From Planctomycetota bacterium (GTDB lineage Bacteria; Planctomycetota; SZUA-567; JAFGGJ01): 64,000 nucleotides of DNA. The stretch lies in contig JAFGGJ010000016.1 of the NCBI GenBank assembly GCA_016930595.1, forward strand, positions 1 to 64,000, in the 5' to 3' direction. The notes under the pieces are model-generated. The model had not been told where the DNA came from and searched no databases. It worked only from the letters and a program-made list of their open reading frames with translations. Of the stretch, positions 52,799-61,054 are shown one piece after another (the first letter of the stretch is position 1; every line of letters begins with the position of its first letter). A program made the translations under genes and the position numbers.

Positions 52799-54073
52799 TC
52801 ATATCCTCTTCAGGACTATGCAGGCATTGTGTCCGCCGAACCCCAGCGACGTCGACAGCACCACCTTCAGATCAGCTTCCCTGGCGGCATTGGGCACGTA
52901 GTCCAGGTCGCACTCCGGATCGGGCGTCGTGTAGTTCATCGTCGGCGGGATCACCCCGTCCCTCATGGCGTAGCAGCATATCGCCGCCTCTATCGCACCG
53001 GCTGCGCCAAGCGAATGCCCCAGCATGCTCTTGATGGAACTGACTGGTATCTTTCTTGCCGCTTCTTCGCCGAACGCCTTCTTGATCGCCAGGGTTTCTA
53101 TCTTGTCGTTATACGGCGTCGACGTTCCGTGCGCGCACAGGTACCCCACATCTTCCACCGAAACTTTTCCAGCCTCCAGCGCAAGGCGTATCCCGCGCGC
53201 CGGCCCTTCGCCCGTTTCGTCCGGAGCCGTTATGTGGTAAGCATCCGACGTGAATCCGTACCCCATGAATTCGGCGTATATGCCGGCCCCGCGGTTCCTG
53301 GCGTGCTCATATTCTTCGAGCACCAGGGCCGCGCCGCCTTCGGCTATCACAAAACCGTCGCGCTCCTTGTCGAACGGCCTGCTCGCCGTCTCAGGATCTT
53401 CGTTCCTGCTCGACAGCGCCCCCAGGTTTTCGAACCCGGCCACCCCGACCGGCGTCACCGGCGCCTCGCATCCGCCCGTCACCACCATGTCCGACCGGCC
53501 GCTCATTATGGAATCGGCCGCCAGCCCGATCGAATGCGCCCCCGACGCACATGCCGTGCTGGCGCTGAAACTGACACCTTTCAGACCCCAGTAGATCGCG
53601 ATGTTCCCGGCGCACGCGTTCGGCATCAGCTTGGGGATGAGGAACGGCGACACCCTCGAAGGGCCCTTCGCAACCAGCCGGCACGTCTGCTCCTCAAACT
53701 CCTTCATCCCTCCGACGCCGGTCCCGAATATGACACCCACCCGTTCGGCCGATATCCCGCCCTTTACAGCCCTCACCCCTTCGCTCTCCTCGAACTCTAC
53801 ACCGGCGTCCTGCAACGCCTCCCCCGCGCTCACAAGCGCGAACTGCGCATACCTGTCCAGCCTCCGGGCGTCCTTGTTGGACATGAACCGGTCTATGCCG
53901 AACTCATCCACCTCGCCGGCTATCTTCGTCTTGTGGCCCGAAGTGTCAAATCCCTGGATCCGCCGGATCGCCATCCGGCCCGCCTTGATGCCTTCCCACG
54001 TATCCGGGCCGCCAGGCGCCATCGGGCTGACTATGCCCAGACCCGTGACAACGACTCTGCGTCCTTCGCTCAT
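52799..54073 (-). CDS. fabF: beta-ketoacyl-ACP synthase II
   Basis: The 424-residue condensing enzyme elongates acyl-ACP with malonyl-ACP. It starts VVVTGLGIVSPM, carries the nucleophile in STACASGAHSIG near residue 170 and the two histidines in CAHGTSTPYND and SMLGHSLGAAG, and ends in LGFGGHN. All three active-site residues are present, so it should be active. It lies 37 bases after acpP. Confidence 0.97.
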   Translation of the reverse strand: MSEGRRVVVTGLGIVSPMAPGGPDTWEGIKAGRMAIRRIQGFDTSGHKTKIAGEVDEFGIDRFMSNKDARRLDRYAQFALVSAGEALQDAGVEFEESEGVRAVKGGISAERVGVIFGTGVGGMKEFEEQTCRLVAKGPSRVSPFLIPKLMPNACAGNIAIYWGLKGVSFSASTACASGAHSIGLAADSIMSGRSDMVVTGGCEAPVTPVGVAGFENLGALSSRNEDPETASRPFDKERDGFVIAEGGAALVLEEYEHARNRGAGIYAEFMGYGFTSDAYHITAPDETGEGPARGIRLALEAGKVSVEDVGYLCAHGTSTPYNDKIETLAIKKAFGEEAARKIPVSSIKSMLGHSLGAAGAIEAAICCYAMRDGVIPPTMNYTTPDPECDLDYVPNAAREADLKVVLSTSLGFGGHNACIVLKRI

Positions 54074-54110
54074 GTTACCTCCATGCTGGGCGCAGAACTC
54101 CGCCCCTCGC

Positions 54111-54368
54111 CTATTCCCCGGCTTCTTCCAGCTGTTTCACTATGAAATCCACCGCGTCGCCCACCGAGCGCACCCCCTCCTCATCGTCGGGTATGCTGAT
54201 ATCGAACGCTTCTTCGAACTCCATGACCAGCTCCGCTATGTCAAGGCTGTCGGCGCCCAGATCTTCTATCAGCCTGGTCTCCGGCGTGACCCTGTCGCGC
54301 GTCACTTCCATTCTCTCGACCACGATGTCTATCACCTTCTTCTGGATTTCTTCCTTCTTCACTGCCAT
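54111..54368 (-). CDS. acpP: acyl carrier protein
   Basis: The 85-residue acidic protein has the phosphopantetheine serine in DLGADSLDIAELVM at about residue 43, preceded by ERMEVTRDRVTPETRL. AGGAG lies seven bases before ATG 54368, which decides against a longer frame. It sits between fabG and fabF as usual. Confidence 0.97.
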   Translation of the reverse strand: MAVKKEEIQKKVIDIVVERMEVTRDRVTPETRLIEDLGADSLDIAELVMEFEEAFDISIPDDEEGVRSVGDAVDFIVKQLEEAGE

Positions 54369-54431
54369 TGCACTGCTCCTTTCACAATATCGTCGTAAAG
54401 GGGACTTGTTTCCCCCACGATCCAATCTCTT

Positions 54432-55187
54432 TCACATCAGCATCCCGCCGCAGACCCTTATCACCTGCCCCGTTATGTAGGAGCTCTCGGGCCCGCACAG
54501 AAAACTCACCGCACCCGCCACGTCATCCACCTCCCCGAACCTTCCAACCGGCACCAGCAACAGCATCTGCTCCCTTACCTCTTCACTCAACGCGTCCGTC
54601 ATCGCCGTCCGTATATACCCCGGAGCAACCGCGTTCACGTTCACTCCCCGCGGACCGACCTCCTTCGCCACGCTCTTGCTAAACGCTATCAGCCCACCCT
54701 TGCTCGCCGCATAGTTCGCCTGCCCGGCGTTCCCCATCATCCCGATAATGCTCGCTATGTTCACTATCCGCCCCGACCGCTTCTTTATCATCGGCCTGAC
54801 CGCCTGGCGCGTGCACAGGTACGCCCCTTTCAGGTTCACGCCAAGCACCGCGTCCCAGTCGGTTTCGTCCATCCTTATCAGAAGGTTGTCCCGCGTTATC
54901 CCGGCGTTGTTCACCAGTATATCCACGCCTCCGTCGCACTTGCCCTTCAGCTCGTCAAACAGGCCCTTGACCGCTTCCCCGTCGGTCACGTTGACCTTGT
55001 ATCCCAGCACGTTGACCCCGTATTCATTCCCTATCTCCGCCGCCGTGGATTCCGCCTCGTCCATCACGTCCGCCACGACAATACCCGCCCCCCTGGCGGC
55101 CAGCACCTCCGCTATCCTCCGCCCTATGCCTCGCGCAGCCCCGGTCACCAGGGCCCATTTCCCCGCCAGCGCACCGTCCCTCAACAT
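54432..55187 (-). CDS. fabG: 3-oxoacyl-ACP reductase
   Basis: The 251-residue short-chain dehydrogenase reduces beta-ketoacyl-ACP with NADPH. It shows ALVTGAARGIGRRIAE (TGxxxGxG), LVNNAGITRDN, NIASIIGMMGNAGQANYAASKGG (Ser and Y-x3-K) and NAVAPGYIRTAMTD. ATG 55187 overlaps the fabD stop by seven bases with GGAAGGA in front. The longer frame upstream is a shadow of fabD. Confidence 0.96.
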   Translation of the reverse strand: MLRDGALAGKWALVTGAARGIGRRIAEVLAARGAGIVVADVMDEAESTAAEIGNEYGVNVLGYKVNVTDGEAVKGLFDELKGKCDGGVDILVNNAGITRDNLLIRMDETDWDAVLGVNLKGAYLCTRQAVRPMIKKRSGRIVNIASIIGMMGNAGQANYAASKGGLIAFSKSVAKEVGPRGVNVNAVAPGYIRTAMTDALSEEVREQMLLLVPVGRFGEVDDVAGAVSFLCGPESSYITGQVIRVCGGMLM

Positions 55188-56140
55188 GCTTGTCCTTCCT
55201 TCCCGATAACCGCCCCTATCTCCGCGGCAGTCCCTGCACGCAGAACCTCCGCTCCGTTCAGAGTCCTCTTGACGAGTCCGGACAACACCTTGCCGGGGCC
55301 CATCTCCAGAAAATGACCCGCTCCCCTCCCGCTGATGGTTTGCAGGCAATCGGCAAACCGCACGGTCCCGGAAAGCTGCCTGAGCAGGTTCTCCGCCGCC
55401 TCTTCCGGACTTTCAATGAAGCGCCCGGTCACGTTAGATGCAACCGGAACGTCGGATTTCCTGAATGATACCTCCGACATCGCAATTTTCAACCCCTCCG
55501 CCGCCTTCTCCATCAACGGAGAATGAAACGCCCCCGCCACGTTCAGCTCTATCACCCGTTTTGCGCCCCTTTCCTTCAACAACCGCCCCGCCTCCCTTAC
55601 CGCTTCTACCTCGCCGCTTATCACCACCTGGCCCGGGCTGTTGAGGTTCGCCACCGTAACCGTGCCACTCCCGGCGGCCTCTTCGCACGCCTTCCTGCAT
55701 GTTTCCTCGTCAAGTCCCAGTACGCTCGCCATCGTCCCAGGCCGTTCCGCCGCAGCCTGCTGCATCAGCTCGCCCCTGCGGCTCACGAGACTCAGCCCCG
55801 CTTCCCAGTCCATCCAGCCCGCTGCCGCCAACGCAGTGTATTCTCCCAGCGACAGCCCCGCCGCGCCCGCCGCCCCCTCCTCGCCACGCTCAAACCATCC
55901 GGCCTCTTTTATGACGCGGAACGACGCATAAGAATGCAGGTATATCGCAGGCTGGCTGACATCCGTCTTCCTGAGTTCCTCTTCGGGCCCTTCGAACATC
56001 ACCTTCCTGATGTCGCGGCCCAGCAGCTCACAGCCCCTGTCTATCACCTCCCTGGCCGCCTCATACCCCTCGTAGATGTCCTTTGCCATGCCCACGGCCT
56101 GGGCGCCCTGGCCGGCGAACAGCAGTCCCCATTTTCTCAT
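55181..56140 (-). CDS. fabD: malonyl-CoA:ACP transacylase
   Basis: The 319-residue enzyme loads malonyl onto ACP. It starts LLFAGQGAQAVGMAK, with the nucleophile serine in GLSLGEYTALAAAG near residue 94, the catalytic histidine in GAFHSPLM near 205, and EMGPGKVLSGLVKR near the end. Length is typical. It follows fabH by 13 bases and overlaps fabG. Confidence 0.97.
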   Translation of the reverse strand: MRKWGLLFAGQGAQAVGMAKDIYEGYEAAREVIDRGCELLGRDIRKVMFEGPEEELRKTDVSQPAIYLHSYASFRVIKEAGWFERGEEGAAGAAGLSLGEYTALAAAGWMDWEAGLSLVSRRGELMQQAAAERPGTMASVLGLDEETCRKACEEAAGSGTVTVANLNSPGQVVISGEVEAVREAGRLLKERGAKRVIELNVAGAFHSPLMEKAAEGLKIAMSEVSFRKSDVPVASNVTGRFIESPEEAAENLLRQLSGTVRFADCLQTISGRGAGHFLEMGPGKVLSGLVKRTLNGAEVLRAGTAAEIGAVIGKEGQAC

Positions 56141-56153
56141 CCGCGCCGCCTCC

Positions 56154-57134
56154 CTACCAGCGCACCGACGCCATGCCGTATGTCAGACCGCCCCCGAAAC
56201 CGGGCAATACCACAATGTCGCCGTCCTCGATGAAACCCGCATCCAGCGCCTCGTCGAACGCAAGCGGTATCGACGCCCCCGATGTGTTCCCGTACTTCTC
56301 CAGGTTCAGGAAAAACCTCTCCGGCTCCATCCCCAGCCGCGCGCACGCCGATTTCACTATCCGGTAGTTCACCTGGTGCGGCACCACTTTGTCTATTTCC
56401 GTCGGCTCCACCCCCTGCAGCCTCGCCGCCTCCCTGATCAGCCACTCCAGCTTGCTCACCGCAAACTTGAATATCTCCCGCCCGTTCATGTGTATCGCAT
56501 GCAGGTCCGTCGAAACGCTCTCGAGTGACGGAGGATTCTCCGATCCGCCGCCGGGAATACTCAACAGCTCCCATCCCGACCCGTCCGACTTCAGTACGAA
56601 ATCCTCCAGTTCGTGCTTCCCCTGGCTCGGCCCTATCAGCATCGCACCGGCACCGTCTCCGAAAAGGACGCACGTGTTCCTGTCTTTCCAGTTTGTGAAC
56701 CGGCTGAGCACCTCCGAGCCTATCACGAGGATGTTCTCGGCTATCCCCGTCGCCACGTACCCGGCTGCCATGCTGAGCCCGTACACGTAACCCGTGCATG
56801 CCGCCGCCAGGTCTACCGCACCGGAATTCACCGCCCCCAGCATGTCCTGCACCTTGCACGCCGTCGCCGCAAGGTACCGGTCCGGCGTGAACGTGGCCAC
56901 GATGATCATGTCTATGTCGCGCGGGTCCATCCCCGCCTCCGACAGGGCATCGCGCGCGGCGTTGCATGCCAGCGTCGAATTCGTCTCGCCGTCACTGACT
57001 ATCCTGCGTTCCTTGATCCCCGTGCGAGTCGTTATCCACTCGTCGCTGGTATCCACCATCTTTTCGAGATCCTCGTTGGTCAGGATCTTCTCCGGCACGT
57101 ACTTGCCGGTTGATATCACGGCGGCTTTGGACAC
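56154..57134 (-). CDS. fabH: beta-ketoacyl-ACP synthase III
   Basis: The 326-residue enzyme starts fatty-acid synthesis from acetyl- or acyl-CoA. It carries the cysteine in DLAAACTGYVYGLSMA near residue 113, the histidine in VPHQVNYRI near 250, and the asparagine in EKYGNTSGASIP near 280. The GTG start follows GAGGAG. It lies between plsX and fabD. Confidence 0.97.
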   Translation of the reverse strand: MSKAAVISTGKYVPEKILTNEDLEKMVDTSDEWITTRTGIKERRIVSDGETNSTLACNAARDALSEAGMDPRDIDMIIVATFTPDRYLAATACKVQDMLGAVNSGAVDLAAACTGYVYGLSMAAGYVATGIAENILVIGSEVLSRFTNWKDRNTCVLFGDGAGAMLIGPSQGKHELEDFVLKSDGSGWELLSIPGGGSENPPSLESVSTDLHAIHMNGREIFKFAVSKLEWLIREAARLQGVEPTEIDKVVPHQVNYRIVKSACARLGMEPERFFLNLEKYGNTSGASIPLAFDEALDAGFIEDGDIVVLPGFGGGLTYGMASVRW

Positions 57135-57161
57135 TCTACTTGCTCTCCTCTCGACGGCGCT

Positions 57162-58190
57162 TCACTTGTCGGCGGCGGGCAGCTTCTCATGCTCCTTCCG
57201 CACGCTGCTCATGCCCGCCGTTATCATGTTGTTCAGATCCGCCTTCACGGCCTGGTGCGCTATACGCACGGCGTTCTTGAACGCCGGAGCCTTGCTCCGC
57301 CCGTGCCCGATTATGCAGATACCGTTCACTCCAAGAAGCGGCGTCCCTCCCCTCTCCGAATAGTCCATGTGCCGCTTCGCATCCCTGAAAGCATTCCTGG
57401 CCAGCAGCGCACCCAGCTTCCTTATCATTCCCGCCCCCAGCTCCTCTTTCAGCGCTCTCATCACGAGGTCCGCAGCCGACTCCGCCGCCTTCAGAACAGC
57501 GTTCCCCACGAACCCGTCGCATACCACCACGTCGAACTTGCCCGAAAAAAAATCCCCCCCCTCCGCGTTCCCCTGGAAATTCACCGGCGCCTTTTCGAAC
57601 ATCGTGTAGAGCTCGCGCATCGCCTGACCGCCCTTACCGTGCTCCTCGCCGACGTTCAGCAGCCCCACCCTGGGCGACTCCACACCGAACACCTTCTCGC
57701 AGTACACGCTTGCCATGACAGCGTATCCAAACAGGTGCTCCGGCTTCGCCCCGACGTTCGCACCCAGGTCTATCGCCAGCGTGAATCCTTTCCCGTTCGG
57801 CATCGGCACCGCTATCCCAGCCCGGCTTACCCCTTCAAGCAAGCCCCATTTGACGTGCGTCAGCCCCACCACTGCCGCAGTGTTGCCTAGACTCACGAAC
57901 GCCGATCCCTCCCCTTTTTTCACCACCTCCAACCCCACGCTCATCGACGATTCCTTCTTCTTGCGCGCCGTCCGGAAATCGTCGCACATACCCACCGTGT
58001 CCGGCGCATGCACCACCGTTACCGTCTCCGGCGGCACCGGGTACTCCTCCATCAACGGCCTTAACGCAGCCTCGTCCCCCACCAGCGCCACCGATACGCC
58101 AGGCACCTCGCGCGCAAATTCCGAAATGCCGGCCACTACCTCTCGAGGAGCGTAGTCCCCCCCCATCGCGTCTACGACTATGGGTTTCAC
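57162..58190 (-). CDS. plsX: phosphate acyltransferase PlsX
   Basis: The 342-residue protein makes acyl-phosphate from acyl-ACP for phospholipid synthesis. It has VDAMGGDYAPREVVAG at the start, MSVGLEVVKKGEGSAFVSLGNTAAVV, LALDLGANV-like AIDLGANVGAKPEH and LLNVGEEHGKG, and VCDGFVGNAVLKAAES. The GTG start follows AGGACG. It is nine bases after rpmF, the widespread rpmF-plsX-fabH order. Confidence 0.97.
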   Translation of the reverse strand: MKPIVVDAMGGDYAPREVVAGISEFAREVPGVSVALVGDEAALRPLMEEYPVPPETVTVVHAPDTVGMCDDFRTARKKKESSMSVGLEVVKKGEGSAFVSLGNTAAVVGLTHVKWGLLEGVSRAGIAVPMPNGKGFTLAIDLGANVGAKPEHLFGYAVMASVYCEKVFGVESPRVGLLNVGEEHGKGGQAMRELYTMFEKAPVNFQGNAEGGDFFSGKFDVVVCDGFVGNAVLKAAESAADLVMRALKEELGAGMIRKLGALLARNAFRDAKRHMDYSERGGTPLLGVNGICIIGHGRSKAPAFKNAVRIAHQAVKADLNNMITAGMSSVRKEHEKLPAADK

Positions 58191-58199
58191 TGGAACGTC

Positions 58200-58379
58200 C
58201 TATGACTGGGGGACGATAATCTCTTTGCCCTTGTAGAACCCGCAGTGCGCACACGCCCGGTGCGGCAGTTTTTCCCTTCCGCATCTCGGGCATGTCCCGC
58301 GGGATTTCACCGTCAGCCCCTGGTGCGCCCGGCGACCACCTCGCCTCGAACGCGAAATTTTCTTCTTAGGTACCGCCAT
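58200..58379 (-). CDS. rpmF: ribosomal protein L32
   Basis: The 59-residue protein has AVPKKKISRSRRGGRRAHQ at the start and a four-cysteine zinc ribbon CPRCG ... CAHCG, the zinc-binding form of bL32. GGAAGGA precedes ATG 58379. It heads the long minus-strand run, about 70 bases after the predicted transcription start. Confidence 0.97.
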   Translation of the reverse strand: MAVPKKKISRSRRGGRRAHQGLTVKSRGTCPRCGREKLPHRACAHCGFYKGKEIIVPQS

Positions 58380-58454
58380 TAGTGTTTCCTTCCAACGATA
58401 ACTCGTTTGACACGCAAAGTTTAAAAGAAAAACCCGCCCCGACCCGGTCCCGTG

Positions 58455-58482
58455 ATTGTATTCCCGCACCGCCGTTTGTCAA
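58455..58482 (-). promoter_or_regulatory. strong promoter heading rpmF-plsX-fab and the long minus-strand run
   Basis: On the minus strand, a perfect TTGACA (58482-58477), a 16-base spacer and TACAAT (58460-58455, 5 of 6). Transcription would begin near 58448, giving a leader of about 69 bases with an internal GGGCGGGTTTTTCTTTT stretch. I see no FapR-like palindrome. Confidence 0.75.
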
Positions 58483-58545
58483 TACGATGATTCGGCTCAG
58501 CCGCGATATCATCCTCTGGCATAAACTTTTTCGCCGCGCCATCTC

Positions 58546-59823
58546 CTACACCTCGTTCTCCAGTCGGACGAGGTCCTCCCATGTCTCCCGTCTCCGGATC
58601 AGCCTGTGCGAACTTCCATCGACCAGCACCTCCGCCGGGCGCGGCCTCGAATTGTAATTTGACGCCATTGCCATCCCGTACGCTCCTGCCCCGTACACTG
58701 CCAGCAGGTCTCCTTCGCCCATCGCCGGCAGCTTCCTGTCCCTGCCCAGAAAATCCCCGCTCTCGCAGATCGGCCCCACCACGTCGCAGAGCACGCCGCC
58801 GGGAGCCTCCCTCCCGCCCCTGAACGGCGGCTCCGTCTCGCTCTTCACCGGCCATATCCCCTGGTAAGCCTCGTACAGGCTCGGGCGTATCAGGTCGTTC
58901 ATCCCGGCGTCCACTATGTAGAAATGCTTCCCCTCGCCCTCCTTGTCGTACAACAGCCTGCTCACCAGGATCGCGGCGTTCGCCACCACGTACCTGCCCG
59001 GCTCCATCATCAGCCTTGCACCGCTGCGCTCCACCGCCGGCCCCGTCGCCTTCGCAAACTCCGTCGGCTGCAGGGCCTGCTCCGTCGATTCGTAGTTTGC
59101 TCCGAACCCGCCGCCCATGTTCAGGTACTCCAGCGGCAGCGATTCGCTCCTGATCTCCAGCATCAGGTCCACCACCCTCTCCAGCGCCGTGGCGTACGGC
59201 TCCGGCGACGTGATCTGCGACCCTATGTGGGCGTGAAGCCCCGCCAGGCTTACTCCGTCCATCGAAGCGATCTTCCCGCTCACGGCCCTCGCCTTCTCGA
59301 TCGTCAGTCCGAACTTGTTCTCGTGCTTCCCGGTCGTCGTATATGCATGCGTGTGGGCGTCCACGTTCGGGTTGACCCGCATCGCTATCCTGGCCTTTTT
59401 GCCCATGCCGCGCGCCACGCGGTCTATTTCCCTGAGTTCCGGCTCGCTTTCCACGTTGAACATCAGGATCCCGTTGTCTATCGCAAACCGTATCTCCACC
59501 TCCGTCTTCCCCACACCCGCGTATACCACGTTCTCCGTGGGCAGCCCGGCCTTCACAATACGGTACAGCTCGCCGCCGCTCACCACGTCGAATCCCACGC
59601 CCAGACCCGCCATCCTCTCCAGGATGTGCACGTTCGAACACGCCTTCACCGAATAGCATATCACCGGCTCGTGCCTCGCAAACGCCGTCCTCAACTGCTC
59701 CACGTGGTGCTCCAGCGTCCCGGCGCTGTATACATACAGGGGAGTTCCGTAGCGCTCCGCCAGTTCCGAAACCGCCACCCCTTCTACCTTGAGCGCGCCG
59801 TCCTCGTACCTGAAAAAATCCAT
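58546..59823 (-). CDS. lysA: diaminopimelate decarboxylase
   Basis: The 425-residue fold-III PLP enzyme makes lysine. It has the Schiff-base lysine in ICYSVKACSNVHIL near residue 58, GLHAHIGSQI near 195, NMGGGFGANYE, EPGRYVVANAA, the interface cysteine in GPICESGDFLGRDR near 340 and GAYGMAMASNYNSRPRP. Length is typical. It follows the ArgA-like gene by 25 bases. Confidence 0.96.
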   Translation of the reverse strand: MDFFRYEDGALKVEGVAVSELAERYGTPLYVYSAGTLEHHVEQLRTAFARHEPVICYSVKACSNVHILERMAGLGVGFDVVSGGELYRIVKAGLPTENVVYAGVGKTEVEIRFAIDNGILMFNVESEPELREIDRVARGMGKKARIAMRVNPNVDAHTHAYTTTGKHENKFGLTIEKARAVSGKIASMDGVSLAGLHAHIGSQITSPEPYATALERVVDLMLEIRSESLPLEYLNMGGGFGANYESTEQALQPTEFAKATGPAVERSGARLMMEPGRYVVANAAILVSRLLYDKEGEGKHFYIVDAGMNDLIRPSLYEAYQGIWPVKSETEPPFRGGREAPGGVLCDVVGPICESGDFLGRDRKLPAMGEGDLLAVYGAGAYGMAMASNYNSRPRPAEVLVDGSSHRLIRRRETWEDLVRLENEV

Positions 59824-59848
59824 CGTCTTCCTCCAGAAACCCGCAGCG

Positions 59849-60304
59849 CTACATCGACAATACCACCGCCACCTCGTTGCAGTCCGGAAAGTGCGGACAG
59901 TTCACGCAGTCCGCCCAGACCTTCTGCGGCAGCTTGTCTTTCTCTTCCACCGCGAACCCCAGCTTCTCGAAAAACTCCGGTATGTACGTAAGGGCGAATA
60001 CCTTCTTTATCCCCAGGAGCCGCGCCTCGTCCAGGCACGCATCCACCAGTTTCCTCCCGTAGCCTGCACCGCGGGTTTCCCCCGTCACTATCAGGCTGCG
60101 CACCTCTGCCCATCCCTGCCATACTATGTGCAGCGCCGCCGTCCCCCTCAGCACGTTCCCGTCGTCCACAAGGACGTAGAAATCCCTTATCCTTTCGTAG
60201 ACGTCCGCCAGGCTGCGCGGCAGGACCAGGCCCTCTTTCGCAAACCCGTTCACCAGCTTCCTTATGTCTTCGGCCTCCGTCAACCTGGCCTTGCGTATCT
60301 CCAA
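59849..60304 (-). CDS. GNAT N-acetyltransferase, ArgA-like
   Basis: The roughly 151-residue acetyltransferase has RKARLTEAEDIRKLVN at the start and the acetyl-CoA loop VTGETRGAGYGRKLVDACL near residue 75. It ends in KVWADCVNCPHFPDCNEVAV, a tail I associate with short ArgA-like N-acetylglutamate synthases. With argB and argD at 20-22 kb this would supply the first arginine step. I chose a TTG start at 60304 because GGAGGAG lies six bases upstream and the N-terminus then matches the family; ATG 60319 is the alternative. It precedes lysA. Confidence 0.75.
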   Translation of the reverse strand: MEIRKARLTEAEDIRKLVNGFAKEGLVLPRSLADVYERIRDFYVLVDDGNVLRGTAALHIVWQGWAEVRSLIVTGETRGAGYGRKLVDACLDEARLLGIKKVFALTYIPEFFEKLGFAVEEKDKLPQKVWADCVNCPHFPDCNEVAVVLSM

Positions 60305-60329
60305 GACTCTCTCCTCCATTAAAGCAACA

Positions 60330-60347
60330 GCCGCTTGCACAAGCGGC
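60330..60347 (-). promoter_or_regulatory. hairpin at the 5' end of the argA-like/lysA transcript
   Basis: GCCGCTTG and CAAGCGGC form an 8-base-pair inverted repeat with a two-base gap. It begins a few bases after the predicted transcription start and ends about 25 bases before the TTG codon. It may stabilise the RNA or affect initiation. Confidence 0.45.
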
Positions 60348-60358
60348 CGGTCGCCTCA

Positions 60359-60386
60359 ATTATGTCGTCCCGCTCCTTTTTTTCAA
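60359..60386 (-). promoter_or_regulatory. promoter of the argA-like/lysA unit
   Basis: On the minus strand, TTGAAA (60386-60381, 5 of 6), a 16-base spacer and CATAAT (60364-60359, 5 of 6). Confidence 0.6.
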
Positions 60387-60434
60387 CAACTTTGCCGCTT
60401 TTCGCCGCCGCTTCGCTGTTCGTTTCAACAGGTG

Positions 60435-60443
60435 TGATATAAT
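60435..60443 (+). promoter_or_regulatory. extended -10 promoter of the FmdB-like gene
   Basis: TGATATAAT is a perfect extended -10 element (TGnTATAAT). No clear -35 is visible, which is normal for this class. Transcription would begin near 60450, 18 bases before the ATG. Confidence 0.55.
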
Positions 60444-60467
60444 ACAGCGCTTTTGCTGGAGACGCTT

Positions 60468-60755
60468 ATGCCCATCTACGAATACAGGGCCAAGTGCGCC
60501 TGCAATGCCTGTGATTACTGCCGCGAACCCTTCGAAGTCCGGCAGAAAATAACCGATGATCCTCTCCAGGCCTGTCCCCACTGCGGCGCAGAACTCGTCA
60601 AGCTCATTTCAACACCCGGCGCTCCACGCGAAAACATCCTCTCTCCCTCCAACCTCGCAGAAAAGGGATTCACCCAGTACAAACGCTCGGGTAAGGGTCA
60701 TTACGAAAAAACCGCCGGCCAGGGCCCCGATACGCTCCACGACCATCGTTCCTGA
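60468..60755 (+). CDS. FmdB-family zinc-ribbon regulator-like protein
   Basis: The 95-residue protein starts MPIYEYRAKC and contains CDYC and CPHCG pairs, the FmdB/CxxC_CxxC_SSSS single zinc ribbon. QKITDDPLQACPHCGAEL matches the family consensus well. The tail (FTQYKRSGKGHYEKTAG) is basic. Its function is unknown, although FmdB was named for regulation of amidase genes. GGAG lies six bases before the ATG. It is alone on the plus strand between two minus-strand units. Confidence 0.88.
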   Translation: MPIYEYRAKCACNACDYCREPFEVRQKITDDPLQACPHCGAELVKLISTPGAPRENILSPSNLAEKGFTQYKRSGKGHYEKTAGQGPDTLHDHRS

Positions 60756-60774
60756 CCGCTTCCGGCTCCGCTTC

Positions 60775-60945
60775 TCACTTCCCGTTCAGCAGTTCGAACA
60801 ACCCCACCAGGCTCACCATCGTTTTCCCTAGCTCCGCCCTGGCCATGGCCGTCTCGCCGCTTTTCGCATACCGTTCGGCACGAAGCACTTTCTCAGCCGT
60901 CTCACGCGCCCGCCTTGAAAACCCCTCTAGCCCATTCTCCGACAC
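60775..60945 (-). CDS. 56-residue hypothetical protein downstream of ftsK
   Basis: A GTG at 60945, with AAAGG seven bases upstream, opens a 56-codon frame. It ends 19 bases from the convergent FmdB-like gene. The product is amphipathic and helical (GFSRRARETAEKVLRAERYA ... TMVSLVGLFELLNGK), charged in the first two thirds and hydrophobic near the end. It fills an otherwise empty 300-base gap behind ftsK. No family recognised; composition and site spacing favour a real gene. Confidence 0.5.
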   Translation of the reverse strand: MSENGLEGFSRRARETAEKVLRAERYAKSGETAMARAELGKTMVSLVGLFELLNGK

Positions 60946-61054
60946 GTCGCCGCCTTTCTCCGCTCACATACATTATTTTTCGGTACCGGCACCCATCCTC
61001 TTTAACCGGCCTCCGCGTCTCCCTGGACGCAACGGCGCTCCGCCGCCCCGCCCC

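Noticed and set aside
55188-55349. N-terminal extension of the FabG frame
   Set aside because: It is an out-of-frame copy of the fabD 3' end, and a good ribosome site lies before ATG 55187.
58418-58447. GGGCGGGTTTTTCTTTT as an intrinsic terminator
   Set aside because: No complementary stem precedes the T-tract, and it lies within the predicted rpmF leader.
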